From: Humibacillus xanthopallidus
Lineage (GTDB): Bacteria; Actinomycetota; Actinomycetes; Actinomycetales; Dermatophilaceae
Assembly (NCBI RefSeq): GCF_006717145.1
Contig: NZ_VFQF01000003.1
Coordinates: 620,001 to 684,000 of the forward strand
Length of the DNA stretch: 64,000 nucleotides
Direction: 5' to 3'
This document shows positions 45,108 through 53,336 of the stretch, in pieces; the stretch's first letter is position 1; every line of letters starts with the position of its first letter. Made by a program: the position numbers and the translations under genes. Under the pieces are notes generated by a model, which worked only from the letters and a program-made list of their open reading frames with translations, searched no databases and was not told where the DNA came from.

Positions 45108-46289
45108 ATGATCCGCTTCGAAGGCGTGACCAAGCGCTATGGCGACGCCGACAGCGGCTCGGCTGACGGTGGCTCCCCTGGGGAGGGCGGCGGCGACCCG
45201 GGCTCGGTGGCCGTCGACAACCTCACCCTCGAGGCCCCCACCGGCCAGATCACGGTGCTCGTCGGGCCCTCGGGCTGCGGCAAGACGACCACCCTGCGCA
45301 TGGTCAACCGCATGGTCACCCCGACCTCGGGCACGATCTCGGTCGACGGCCGCGACACCGCCTCGATGGACGTCGCCGAGCTCCGCCGGGGCATGGGGTA
45401 CGTCATCCAGCACGCCGGGCTCTTCCCGCACCGCACCGTCGTCGACAACGTCATGACGGTGCCGCGCCTCCTCGGCGTCGACAAGCGCCAGGCCCGCAGC
45501 CGCGCCATGGAGCTCATCGAGCGCGTCGGCCTCGACCCGGCGATGGCGAGGCGCTACCCCGCCCAGCTCTCCGGCGGTCAGCAGCAGCGCGTCGGGGTCG
45601 CCCGGGCACTCGCCGCCGACCCGCCCGTCATGCTCATGGACGAGCCCTTCTCGGCCGTCGACCCCGTCGTGCGCGAGCAGCTGCAGAACGAGTTCCTGCG
45701 CCTGCAGTCCGAGCTCGGCAAGACGATCCTCTTCGTCACCCACGACATCGACGAGGCGGTCAAGCTCGGTGACCAGGTCGCCGTCCTGCGCGTCGGCGGG
45801 GTGCTCGCCCAGCTCGCCTCACCGGCCAAGCTGCTCGCCGACCCCGTCGACGACTTCGTCGCGGGCTTCGTCGGCCGCGACCGGGGCTACCGCGCCCTCT
45901 CGTTCGCCGCCGCCCCCGAGCTCTCGCTCACCGACGAGCCGACGGTGCGGCTCCGCGCCACGGGCGAGCAGGTGCGGGCGATCGGCTCGCCCTGGGTGCT
46001 CGCCGTCGGCGACGCCGGCGAGCCGGTCGGTTGGGTGCGCGCGGCCGCCGTCGACCACGAGGTCACGCGCGACCTGCTCCACCGCGGAGGCACGGTCGCG
46101 TCCACCGCTGGCTCGCTCCGCGCCCTGCTCGACGCGGCCCTCTCCTCGCCCAGCGGGCGCGGGGTCGTGGCCGACGACGACGGGAGGCTCGTCGGCACGA
46201 TCACCGCGGCCGAGGTCGTGCCCGCCATCGAGGCCCGCCGGTCGGCGACCACCGCCGGCGAGCTCCCCGAGGGGGCGTCCACCCGGTGA
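45108..46289 (+). CDS. Osmoprotectant ABC transporter, ATP-binding protein
   Basis: 393 residues. Walker A VGPSGCGKTTTLRMV, Q-loop VIQHAGLFPHRTV, signature QLSGGQQQRVGVARALA, Walker B PVMLMDEPFSAVDP and switch His FVTHDIDEA. The C-terminal 120 residues hold CBS-like domains (LRALLDAALSSPSGRGVVAD, TITAAEVVPAIE), as in the OpuCA/ProV group where they sense ionic strength. Between KRYG and AVDNLTL is a Gly/Ser/Asp-rich insertion of about 20 residues that normal members lack. First gene of a four-gene operon. Confidence 0.93.
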   Translation: MIRFEGVTKRYGDADSGSADGGSPGEGGGDPGSVAVDNLTLEAPTGQITVLVGPSGCGKTTTLRMVNRMVTPTSGTISVDGRDTASMDVAELRRGMGYVIQHAGLFPHRTVVDNVMTVPRLLGVDKRQARSRAMELIERVGLDPAMARRYPAQLSGGQQQRVGVARALAADPPVMLMDEPFSAVDPVVREQLQNEFLRLQSELGKTILFVTHDIDEAVKLGDQVAVLRVGGVLAQLASPAKLLADPVDDFVAGFVGRDRGYRALSFAAAPELSLTDEPTVRLRATGEQVRAIGSPWVLAVGDAGEPVGWVRAAAVDHEVTRDLLHRGGTVASTAGSLRALLDAALSSPSGRGVVADDDGRLVGTITAAEVVPAIEARRSATTAGELPEGASTR

Positions 46290-46927
46290 CCTGGGCCCTC
46301 GATCACCTCAGCGAGATCCTCACCCGGGCCGGCCAGCACGCCTGGCTCGCCGGGCTGCCGCTCGTGCTCGGGCTCGTCATCGCCCTGCCGCTCGGTTGGC
46401 TCGCGAGCCGCACGTCCTGGCTGCGGGCCAGCCTGCTCACGACGACCGGGCTGCTCTACACGATCCCGTCGCTCGCCCTGTTCATCCTGCTGCCCTCGAT
46501 CCTCGGCACGAAGATCCTCGACCCCGTCAACGTCATCGTCGCGATGACGATCTACACCGTCGCCCTGCTGACCCGCACCGTGGCCGACGGACTGTCATCG
46601 GTCGACCCGTCGACCCGTCAGGCGGCCATCGCGATGGGTTACGGCGGGTTCGCCCGCTTCCGTGCGGTCGACCTGCCGCTCGCTGTGCCTGTCATCGCGG
46701 CCGGCCTGCGCGTCGCCGCGGTGAGCAACGTCAGCATCGTCAGCGTCGCCTCCCTCATCGGCATCTCGCAGCTCGGCTACTTCCTCACCGACGGTTACGC
46801 GCGCTCCTTCCCGACGGAGGTGTGGGTCGGCATCATCGCCTGCCTGCTGCTCGCGCTCGTCTTCGACCTCGTCATCCAGGTCGTCTCCCGCGCTCTGACG
46901 CCTTGGACCCGGGCGGTGGCCGCATGA
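46286..46927 (+). CDS. Osmoprotectant ABC transporter permease 1
   Basis: 213 residues, start GTG 46286 overlapping the ATPase stop (GTGA). Five to six helices; ALPLGWLASRTSWLRASLLT, LLYTIPSLALFILLP and the coupling loop AAIAMGYGGFARFRAVDLPL AVPVIAAGLR (EAA-like motif) are typical of OpuCB/ProW permeases. Confidence 0.93.
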   Translation: MTWALDHLSEILTRAGQHAWLAGLPLVLGLVIALPLGWLASRTSWLRASLLTTTGLLYTIPSLALFILLPSILGTKILDPVNVIVAMTIYTVALLTRTVADGLSSVDPSTRQAAIAMGYGGFARFRAVDLPLAVPVIAAGLRVAAVSNVSIVSVASLIGISQLGYFLTDGYARSFPTEVWVGIIACLLLALVFDLVIQVVSRALTPWTRAVAA

Positions 46928-47706
46928 GCCCCGCGACGATCTGGGCCTGGTTCACCGATCCCGCCCAGTGGTCCGGGGCCGACGGCATCCCCAACCGCCT
47001 CGCCGAGCACCTCGCCTACACGGCGATCACGCTGCTCATCGGGCTGGTCATCGCCATCCCCCTCGGCGCGTGGGTGGGACACACCGGACGCCTGCGCTGG
47101 CTCATCACCGGGGCCAACGCCATGCGCGCGGTGCCGAGCCTGGGGCTGCTCTTCGCCGTGTCGATGTTCGTCGGGCCCCTCATCCAGAGCGACCTCGCCT
47201 TCGTCATCCCGAGCATCGTCGTGCTCGTGCTCCTCGCGGTGCCGCCGCTGCTCTCGGGCGTCTATGCCGGCATCGAGAGCGTCGACCCCGCCGCGCGCGA
47301 CGCGGCGCGGGGAATGGGCATGACCGGCTGGCAGGTCCTCACGCGGGTCGAGCTGCCCTGCGCGCTGCCGCTCTCGCTGTCCGGCCTGCGCAGCGCGACC
47401 CTCCAGGTCATCGCCACCGCGACGATCGCCGCGTCCGTCAGCCTCGGCGGCCTGGGCCGCTACCTCATCGACGGGCTGGCTTCGCGCGACTACGTCCAGA
47501 TGGTCTGCGGCTCCATCCTCGTGGCCGCGCTCGCGCTCGTCGCCGACCTCCTGCTCGCGGCCGTCGAGAGGTATGCCGTCTCGCCGGGAATCTCGGGCCG
47601 GTCCGTGGGTGTTGCCCGTTCACGGTCCTCGCGCACCGGTGAGGGGTCACGCCCCGACCCGTCCGGGGCCACCCGGTCCACCAGCCCAGCCAGCACTGCC
47701 ACCTGA
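46924..47706 (+). CDS. Osmoprotectant ABC transporter permease 2
   Basis: 260 residues, ATG 46924 overlapping the previous stop (ATGA). Same family as permease 1: LIGLVIAIPLGAWVGHTGRL, AMRAVPSLGLLFAVSMF and the EAA loop DAARGMGMTGWQVLTRVELP. The C-terminal 35 residues are a Ser/Arg/Thr-rich extension without homologue-like features. The pair makes a heterodimeric channel. Confidence 0.93.
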   Translation: MSPATIWAWFTDPAQWSGADGIPNRLAEHLAYTAITLLIGLVIAIPLGAWVGHTGRLRWLITGANAMRAVPSLGLLFAVSMFVGPLIQSDLAFVIPSIVVLVLLAVPPLLSGVYAGIESVDPAARDAARGMGMTGWQVLTRVELPCALPLSLSGLRSATLQVIATATIAASVSLGGLGRYLIDGLASRDYVQMVCGSILVAALALVADLLLAAVERYAVSPGISGRSVGVARSRSSRTGEGSRPDPSGATRSTSPASTAT

Positions 47707-47779
47707 CCTGCTCCACCCCAGCACTGCCTGACCCGGACGGCGAGCACCGCCCCCGGGCCGCAACCGAAAGGGACCGAAC

Positions 47780-48700
47780 ATGACACGCACGCGCTTCCTC
47801 GCCGCGGGCCTGCTCCTCGCCGCCGTCGTGCCGCTAGCCGCCTGCGGCGGCAGCAGCGACCCGCTCGCCCCCGCGACGAGTGCCGCCGGGGCGACGGGCG
47901 GCTCGACCGCGGCCGCCGGCTCGGTCACGGTCGGCTCGGCCGACTTCCCCGAGGCCGCACTCCTCGGTGAGATCTACGCCCAGGCGCTCGAGGCCAAGGG
48001 CATGACCGTCAAGCGACAGTTCAACATCGGCAGCCGCGAGACCTACCTCAAGGCCATCACCGGCGGCGAGGTCGACGTCCTTCCCGAGTACACCGGGTCG
48101 CTGCTCAACTACTTCGACAAGAACGCCAAGGTCACCGCCCCTGACGAGGTCTTCGCCGCGCTGCAGAAGGCACTGCCCCAGGGCCTATCGGTCCTCGACA
48201 AGTCAGCGGCCGAGGACAAGAACTCCCTCGTCGTCACCAAGGACACCGCGGGCCAGTGGTCGCTCAAGGCGATCCCCGACCTGGCCGCCCACCAGGCCGA
48301 GCTCTCGATCGGTGCGCCGCCGGAGTTCAAGACCCGCCAGCAGGGGCTCGTCGGCCTGAAGTCCGTCTACAACATCGTGCCCAACGAGTTCCGGCCGCTG
48401 CAGAGCCAAGCGACCGTCGAGGCGCTGAAGAACGGCCAGGTCAAGGCCGCCAACATCTTCAGCACCGACCCCTCGATCGCCGCCAACGGCTTCGTCGTGC
48501 TCGAGGACCCGAAGAGCCTCTTCGGCTCCGACAACGTCGTGCCGCTCGTGCGCACCGAGAAGGCCGACTCGCTCAAGGCGGCCCTCAACGCCGTCTCCGC
48601 CAAGCTCGACACCCCGGCCCTCGCCGACATGGTCAAGCAGGTCGTCGTCGACAAGAAGGACGCCGCCGAGGTCGCCAAGACCTGGCTCGCCTCCTCCTGA
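47780..48700 (+). CDS. Osmoprotectant-binding lipoprotein (OpuAC/OsmF type)
   Basis: 306 residues. A lipoprotein signal peptide with lipobox LAAC (MTRTRFLAAGLLLAAVVPLA|AC) is followed by a Ser/Thr/Ala linker. The mature part starts VTVGSADFPEAALLGEIYAQ and has GEVDVLPEYTGSLLNYF, the conserved betaine/choline-binding fold (GxxDxxPEYTG). 73 bp after permease 2, followed by a strong terminator. Ligand likely glycine betaine, proline betaine or choline. Confidence 0.93.
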   Translation: MTRTRFLAAGLLLAAVVPLAACGGSSDPLAPATSAAGATGGSTAAAGSVTVGSADFPEAALLGEIYAQALEAKGMTVKRQFNIGSRETYLKAITGGEVDVLPEYTGSLLNYFDKNAKVTAPDEVFAALQKALPQGLSVLDKSAAEDKNSLVVTKDTAGQWSLKAIPDLAAHQAELSIGAPPEFKTRQQGLVGLKSVYNIVPNEFRPLQSQATVEALKNGQVKAANIFSTDPSIAANGFVVLEDPKSLFGSDNVVPLVRTEKADSLKAALNAVSAKLDTPALADMVKQVVVDKKDAAEVAKTWLASS

Positions 48701-48708
48701 GCCCGCGA

Positions 48709-48746
48709 CGGCAGAGGCCCCCGCTCGGATGCGGGGGCCTCTGCCG
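48709..48746 (+). terminator. Rho-independent terminator of the osmoprotectant operon
   Basis: 16-bp perfect arms (48709-48724 and 48731-48746, CGGCAGAGGCCCCCGC) with loop TCGGAT, starting 9 bp after the stop, followed by a G-run and TTTTT at 48758-48762. Confidence 0.9.
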
Positions 48747-48778
48747 TGTGCGGGGGCTTTTTGGGAATGAGGGTGCGC

Positions 48779-48797
48779 TGGTAATGGTTATCATTCC
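48779..48797. promoter_or_regulatory. Zur-type box upstream of rpmG
   Basis: TGGTAATGGTTATCATTCC contains the AATG-N5-CATT inverted repeat resembling zinc-uptake regulator sites, and lies 43-61 bp before the ATG of a zinc-free L33 gene, the standard location for Zur repression of such paralogues. Confidence 0.7.
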
Positions 48798-48839
48798 TGT
48801 CGCACGCAGCGTGCGATCCCAGACATCGAGGAGCACCCC

Positions 48840-49007
48840 ATGGCAAAGCGCACCGACGTGCGTCCCGTCGTCACCCTGCGGTCGACGGCCGGCACCGGCT
48901 TCAGCTACGTCACGACGAAGAACCGCCGCACCCAGCCCGACCGGCTCGTCCTGCGCAAGTTCGACCCGATCGCCCGCGAGCACGTGGACTTCCGCGAGAC
49001 CCGCTGA
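48840..49007 (+). CDS. rpmG: 50S ribosomal protein L33, zinc-independent paralogue
   Basis: 55 residues: [36 protein letters not shown], a typical L33 with no cysteine at all, so the CxxC pairs of the zinc-binding form are missing. Such C-minus paralogues replace the zinc form during zinc starvation under Zur control, which fits the box at 48779. ATG 48840 has GAGGAG at 48829. Repeat array 5 starts 4 bp after the stop. Confidence 0.92.
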   Translation: MAKRTDVRPVVTLRSTAGTGFSYVTTKNRRTQPDRLVLRKFDPIAREHVDFRETR

Positions 49008-49010
49008 CCA

Positions 49011-49268
49011 ATCCAAAGAGCACTCCGCCGGCCAAGCCAGTCGAAAGAGCATTCCGTCGGGCGAGCCAATCGAAAGAGCAGCTCGTCGGCCAGGCTCATG
49101 GCCAGCTCACCCAATCGAAAGAGCAGTCCGTCGGCGACGGACTGCTCTTTCGATTTTCCTGGGCGCCGACGGACTGCTCTTTCGATTGCCGGGGTGCCGC
49201 GGGATTGCTCTCTCGATTCTTGGGATGCCGACGGATTGCTCTCTCGATTGGTGAGGTGCACTTTCGAT
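49011..49268. repeat. Phased repeat array 5, ATCGAAAGAGCA family
   Basis: Forward cores (ATCGAAAGAGCA, with variants) start at 49011, 49040, 49069 and 49114 (steps 29, 29, 45). Reverse cores (TGCTCTTTCGAT or variants) end at 49154, 49186, 49217, 49248 and 49268 (steps 32, 31, 31, 20). Each unit continues with a GTCCGTCGGCG-like half. The inner pair is a 21-bp perfect hairpin (49113-49155). The array begins 4 bp after the rpmG stop and nearly fills the 319-bp gap to 49327. Confidence 0.93.
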
Positions 49269-49326
49269 TGGTGGGGATCTAGGCTCGGGGGGCCGCATCG
49301 GTTCACTTCACCGTCGAAGGAGAGTC

Positions 49327-50094
49327 ATGTCGATCGCCCACCACGTCGTCGGGTCCGGCCCGCGCACCGTCCTGCTCACCCACGGCTGGTTCGGCTCCGC
49401 CGACGGCTGGGGCCCCTTCGTCGACGATCTCGACCGTGACGCCGCACGCTGGGTCTTCACCGATGTCCGCGGCTTCGGCCAGCGTCGCGGCGAGCAGGGC
49501 GACCAGTCGCTCGACGAGTCCGCACGCGACCTGCTGGCCGTCGCAGACGAGGTCGGCGCGAAGCGCTTCACCCTCGTCGGGCACTCCATGGGCGGCGCCG
49601 TCGTGCAGCGGGCGCTCGCCCTCGCACCCGACCGCGTCGAGGCCCTCGTCGGCATCACGCCCGTCGGTGCGATGCCGACACCGTTCGACGATGCCGGCCG
49701 CGGGCTCTTCTGGGGCGCTGCCGAGAGCCGCGACAACCGCTTCGGCATCATCGACTTCACGACCGGCAACCGCAACACCCCCCTCTTCGTCAACCGCATC
49801 GTCGACTGGTCTCTCGAGCACAGCGACGTCGACGCCTTCGCCCGCGTACTCAACGCCTGGGCGGGCGCCGACTTCGCGGACGAGGTGCGCGGCAGCGAGC
49901 TGCCGGTCCTCGTCGCGGTGGGCGAGCACGACCCCGCCCTGGGCGCCGCGACCGTCACGCAGACCTGGCTGCCGCTCTATCCCAACGCCCGGCTCGAGGT
50001 CCTTGCCAACGCCGGCCACTACCCGATGTTTGAGACGCCGGTGCAGCTCGCGACTCTCGTCAACACCTTCGTCGCCGACCTGCCGCAGGGCTGA
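49327..50094 (+). CDS. Alpha/beta hydrolase
   Basis: 255 residues. TVLLTHGWFGSADGWGPFVD (oxyanion loop), TLVGHSMGGAVVQRALALAP (nucleophile Ser in GHSMGG), AVGEHDPALGAAT (acid) and LANAGHYPMFETP (catalytic His). A soluble serine hydrolase or lactonase-like enzyme. It lies 7 bp before the P450 gene, so the two are probably co-transcribed. Confidence 0.92.
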   Translation: MSIAHHVVGSGPRTVLLTHGWFGSADGWGPFVDDLDRDAARWVFTDVRGFGQRRGEQGDQSLDESARDLLAVADEVGAKRFTLVGHSMGGAVVQRALALAPDRVEALVGITPVGAMPTPFDDAGRGLFWGAAESRDNRFGIIDFTTGNRNTPLFVNRIVDWSLEHSDVDAFARVLNAWAGADFADEVRGSELPVLVAVGEHDPALGAATVTQTWLPLYPNARLEVLANAGHYPMFETPVQLATLVNTFVADLPQG

Positions 50095-50101
50095 TCGCGC
50101 G

Positions 50102-51436
50102 GTGGCCGACCTCGCGGCCGTGACCGCGCAGCTCCACGACCCGTCGACCTACGTCGATGACGTGCCGTATGCCGTGCTCGCCGACCTGCGCCGCGAGCAC
50201 GGCATCGTGTGGGTCGGGGAGCCCGAGCAGGCCGGCTGGCCCGAGGGCCCAGGCTACTGGCTCGTGCTGCGTCACGCCGACGTGAGCCGGGTGCTGCGCG
50301 ACCCCCGGACGTACTCGTCGCACCTCGGGGGCACGCAGATCCGCGACCCGGCGACGCCAGCCGACCTCGCCTACGTGCGGCGCATGATGCTCAACATGGA
50401 CCCGCCCGAGCACTCCCGGATCCGCCGGATGCTCGCCCGCTCCTTCACCCCCCGGGCCGTCGCTGCCCTCGAGGACCAGTTCGCCGGCCACGCTCGCCGC
50501 ATCGTCGACCGCATGCTCGCGGGGCCCCGCGAGGTCGACGCCGCACGTGACGTCGCCGCCGACCTGCCGCTGCTGACGCTCGCCGACGTGCTCGGGGTGC
50601 CGCAGCAGGACCGGGGCCTGCTCTACGACTGGTCCAACCGCGTCATCGGCTGGCAGGACCCCGACTACGCGATCAGCGCCACCTTCGACCCCGAGCGCGG
50701 CACCGACATCGCCCGGTCGGCTATCGCACTGCGACCCGCACCGGATCGGCAGGGCCGGATGCCCGACCCGCGCACGCGCGCAGGCATGCCCGACCTCTAC
50801 GCGTATGCCGCCTCGCTGGGTGAGCGCAAGCGTGAGCTCCCCGAAGGCGACGTCATGTCGATCCTCATGGCGCAGCGTGACGACGGCGCGGGCGGCGACG
50901 GGCACGTCTCCATCGAGGAGTTCGAGAACCTCTTCTGGCTCTTCGCGGTCGCGGGCAACGAGACCCTGCGCAACGGCATACCGGGTGGGCTCGTCGCGCT
51001 GCTCGGGCACCCCGAGACCCAGCGTCGGCTGCGGGCTGAGCCTGACGGCATACCTGCTGCGGTGGAGGAGATGCTGCGCTGGTGGACGCCGGTCATGGTC
51101 TTTCGTCGGACGGCGACGCGCGACACCGAGATCGCCGGTCAGCGGGTGGCCGCAGGCGACAAGGTCGTCGTGTCGTTCGCGTCGGCCAACCGCGACGAGG
51201 ACGTCTTCGACCGGCCCGACGACTTCGACGTCGACCGCGACGCGCGGGCGCACCTGGCCTTCGGGCACGGTCCGCACTTCTGCCTCGGGGCGCACCTCGC
51301 GCGAGTCCAGATGCGAGCGCTCTTCACCGAGCTGCTCGGGCGCACGTCGTGGATCGAGCCGGCGGGTGAGCCCGTGCGGCTTCGGTCGAACTTCCAGCGC
51401 GGGGTCAAGCGGCTGCCGGTTCGCTGGACCCCCTGA
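50102..51436 (+). CDS. Cytochrome P450
   Basis: 444 residues from GTG 50102. I-helix LFAVAGNETLRNGI (AGxET), ExxR helix VEEMLRWWTPVMVFRRTATR, and heme loop HLAFGHGPHFCLGAHLARVQ with ligand Cys at residue about 394. The RRTA.RDTE.AGQ segment resembles the CYP124/125/142 group that oxidises lipid and sterol side chains; assignment to it is tentative. A ferredoxin partner is not adjacent. Confidence 0.93.
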   Translation: MADLAAVTAQLHDPSTYVDDVPYAVLADLRREHGIVWVGEPEQAGWPEGPGYWLVLRHADVSRVLRDPRTYSSHLGGTQIRDPATPADLAYVRRMMLNMDPPEHSRIRRMLARSFTPRAVAALEDQFAGHARRIVDRMLAGPREVDAARDVAADLPLLTLADVLGVPQQDRGLLYDWSNRVIGWQDPDYAISATFDPERGTDIARSAIALRPAPDRQGRMPDPRTRAGMPDLYAYAASLGERKRELPEGDVMSILMAQRDDGAGGDGHVSIEEFENLFWLFAVAGNETLRNGIPGGLVALLGHPETQRRLRAEPDGIPAAVEEMLRWWTPVMVFRRTATRDTEIAGQRVAAGDKVVVSFASANRDEDVFDRPDDFDVDRDARAHLAFGHGPHFCLGAHLARVQMRALFTELLGRTSWIEPAGEPVRLRSNFQRGVKRLPVRWTP

Positions 51437-51466
51437 GACTGTCGGGCGCCTCGGCCGCGCTGAGCG

Positions 51467-52421
51467 TCACGACGCGGTCAGCCCGGCGAAACGGTCGAGG
51501 GCGTCGACGATGATCTGCTCGCCATCCCCACCCGGCGCGTGGAGGGCGTCTTCGACGATGTGGAGCTCGGCGAGCGGCAGGGCCTGAGCAAGCTCGTAGG
51601 CCACCCGCAGTGGGGAGGCGATGTCGAGCCGGCCCCGGACGAGCACCGCGGGCAGGTGCGCGATGCCCTGGAGGCGCCCCATGATCGCGTCGTCGGCAAG
51701 GAAGGCATGGTGGCCGAAGTAGTGCGTGACGAGGCGGGAGAAGCCGAGCCGGAAGCGCGCGTCCTCGTAGCGGGGGCTGGGCTGCACGGGACCCGACAGG
51801 GTGGCAAGGCGGTCCTCCCAGGCGCACCACGCGCGGGCCGCAGCATCGGCCACGGCCGGGTCGGCATCGAGCAGGAGGCGGTTCACGGCGAGGGGCACGT
51901 TCGCTCGGTCGGCCCACGTGGGCAGAGCGGCGAGCAGGGCGTCGAACTCGGCCGGATAGATCTGCCCCATCGTGTGAGTCAGCCAGTCGACCTCGTGTCG
52001 GCGAGTGGTGCCGACCGCCCAGAGCACGAGGGCGCGCACGCTCTCGGGGTGCTCGACGGCATACGCGAGCGACAGGGTCGAACCCCACGACCCGCCGAGG
52101 AGCACCCATGAGCCGATGCCGGTCTGCTTTCGCAGCTGCTCGAAGTCGGCGATGAGGTGCGCCGTCGTGTTGTCCACGAGGGCGGCCCGTGTCACCGGCG
52201 TGCGGTCGGCTGCGGCCGGAGCCACGCTGGTCCACAAGCACGACGCGGTAGCGCGCAGGGTCGCCGAACTGGGTCCACCATGAGCTCGCCCCTGAGCCTG
52301 GGCCGCCGTGCACGACGAGCAGCGGTGTGCCATCAGGGTTTCCGCACTGCTCCCAGTAGACCTCGTGACCGTCGTCAGTGGCTAGCAGGCCGGTCTCGAA
52401 CGGCTGCTGGACGGGGTGCAC
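51467..52421 (-). pseudogene. pip: Proline iminopeptidase, frameshifted
   Basis: The N-terminus is in one frame (start GTG 52421): FETGLLATDDGHEVYWEQCG, PLLVVHGGPGSGASSWWTQF, VVLVDQRGSGRSRPHAGDT. After about 52195 the family sequence continues in another frame: ALVDNTTAHLIADFEQLRKQ, WVLLGGSWGSTLSLAYAVEH (nucleophile GGSWGS) to the stop at 51467. One extra G in the GGG of ACGGGCC near 52190 explains the shift; without it the join reads GDTAALVDNTT as in homologues. Either a real broken gene, a phase-variable tract or a sequencing error. Everything else looks intact. Confidence 0.85.
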
Positions 52422-52433
52422 GTCCGCGTGGCG

Positions 52434-53162
52434 TCAGCGTGCGAAGGTCCTCGGCGTCCAACGGGACCTTGGCGCCGGCGCGGTGGTCACGCTCGGTTGG
52501 GGCTGCGCCTCCGTGACAGGTGCGGCCTCCAGCGGGGCAAAGGCGCTCACGACGTCGATGCCGTCGCGAAGCATCTGCACGAGGCGCTGCTCCGTGTCGT
52601 CGACGCAGGCACGCGCGACGCCGTCGACGGCCAGGGCCACGACCTTGGACGCGTTGGCGGGGCGGAGCGCAGCAGAGTTGAAACCCATGCGGGCGAGGTG
52701 GATTCGCGCCCAGCGCTCCGCGGCAGGTGCCCGCGTCAGCGCGGCACGCGAGGTGTCGGACAGCTGGCCCGGCTCGCGTCCGTCGCGCTCGGCGAGGATG
52801 CCCTCGGCGTTGAGGATGGCGAGGGCCATGATGTTCTGGCGCTCCTCGGCTGCCACCGGGATCGCGGCGCGCGCGGTCGACAGCACGAGTGCCGCTGCGA
52901 CGCGGTCGTCCTGCGGGTGCAGGCCGACCACCTCGGGGATCATCAGCGCGATGCGCTGCCGGCTCGTGTCGTCGAGCATGTCGTTGACACAGCGTGCGAG
53001 CGTGGCCAGCACGGGATGGGTGCACGTCGGGTGGTCGCTCCAGCGTTCACCGGCGAGGAAGGAGGCCATCTCCATGAAGCACGCGCCCCGGCGGGGGTTG
53101 CGGTGCCGCCCCCGTGAGAGCACGGGCACGCCGTCGGGAACGAAGGGGGCTCGTCGTGACAT
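52434..53162 (-). CDS. Conserved actinobacterial protein of unknown function
   Basis: 242 residues, ATG 53162 with GAGGAG upstream. Residues about 25-60 read GRHRNPRRGACFMEMASFLA GERWSDHPTCTHPVLATLAR, with CxxxxxxF and TCTHP motifs, then a mostly helical domain and a Pro/Thr/Arg tail. The GACFMEMAS...ERWSDHP..TH..L segment looks conserved and could be a metal or nucleotide site, but no family is known to me. It is followed by the broken peptidase gene 12 bp away on the same strand. Confidence 0.83.
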   Translation of the reverse strand: MSRRAPFVPDGVPVLSRGRHRNPRRGACFMEMASFLAGERWSDHPTCTHPVLATLARCVNDMLDDTSRQRIALMIPEVVGLHPQDDRVAAALVLSTARAAIPVAAEERQNIMALAILNAEGILAERDGREPGQLSDTSRAALTRAPAAERWARIHLARMGFNSAALRPANASKVVALAVDGVARACVDDTEQRLVQMLRDGIDVVSAFAPLEAAPVTEAQPQPSVTTAPAPRSRWTPRTFAR

Positions 53163-53336
53163 CGTCGCTCCTCGCACTGTGCTGACGCAGGTCCTCGGAC
53201 AACTCGGGGCTGGCCCCGGCAGGTCCCTTCATGGTGCGCCTCATTCGGGCTGTTGACCACCCCTTCTGGCAACCTTGGACAGCACTGTGACCTGCGGCCC
53301 TGTCCGCACCGGCCGCCCGCCGTGCACAATCGCGTC

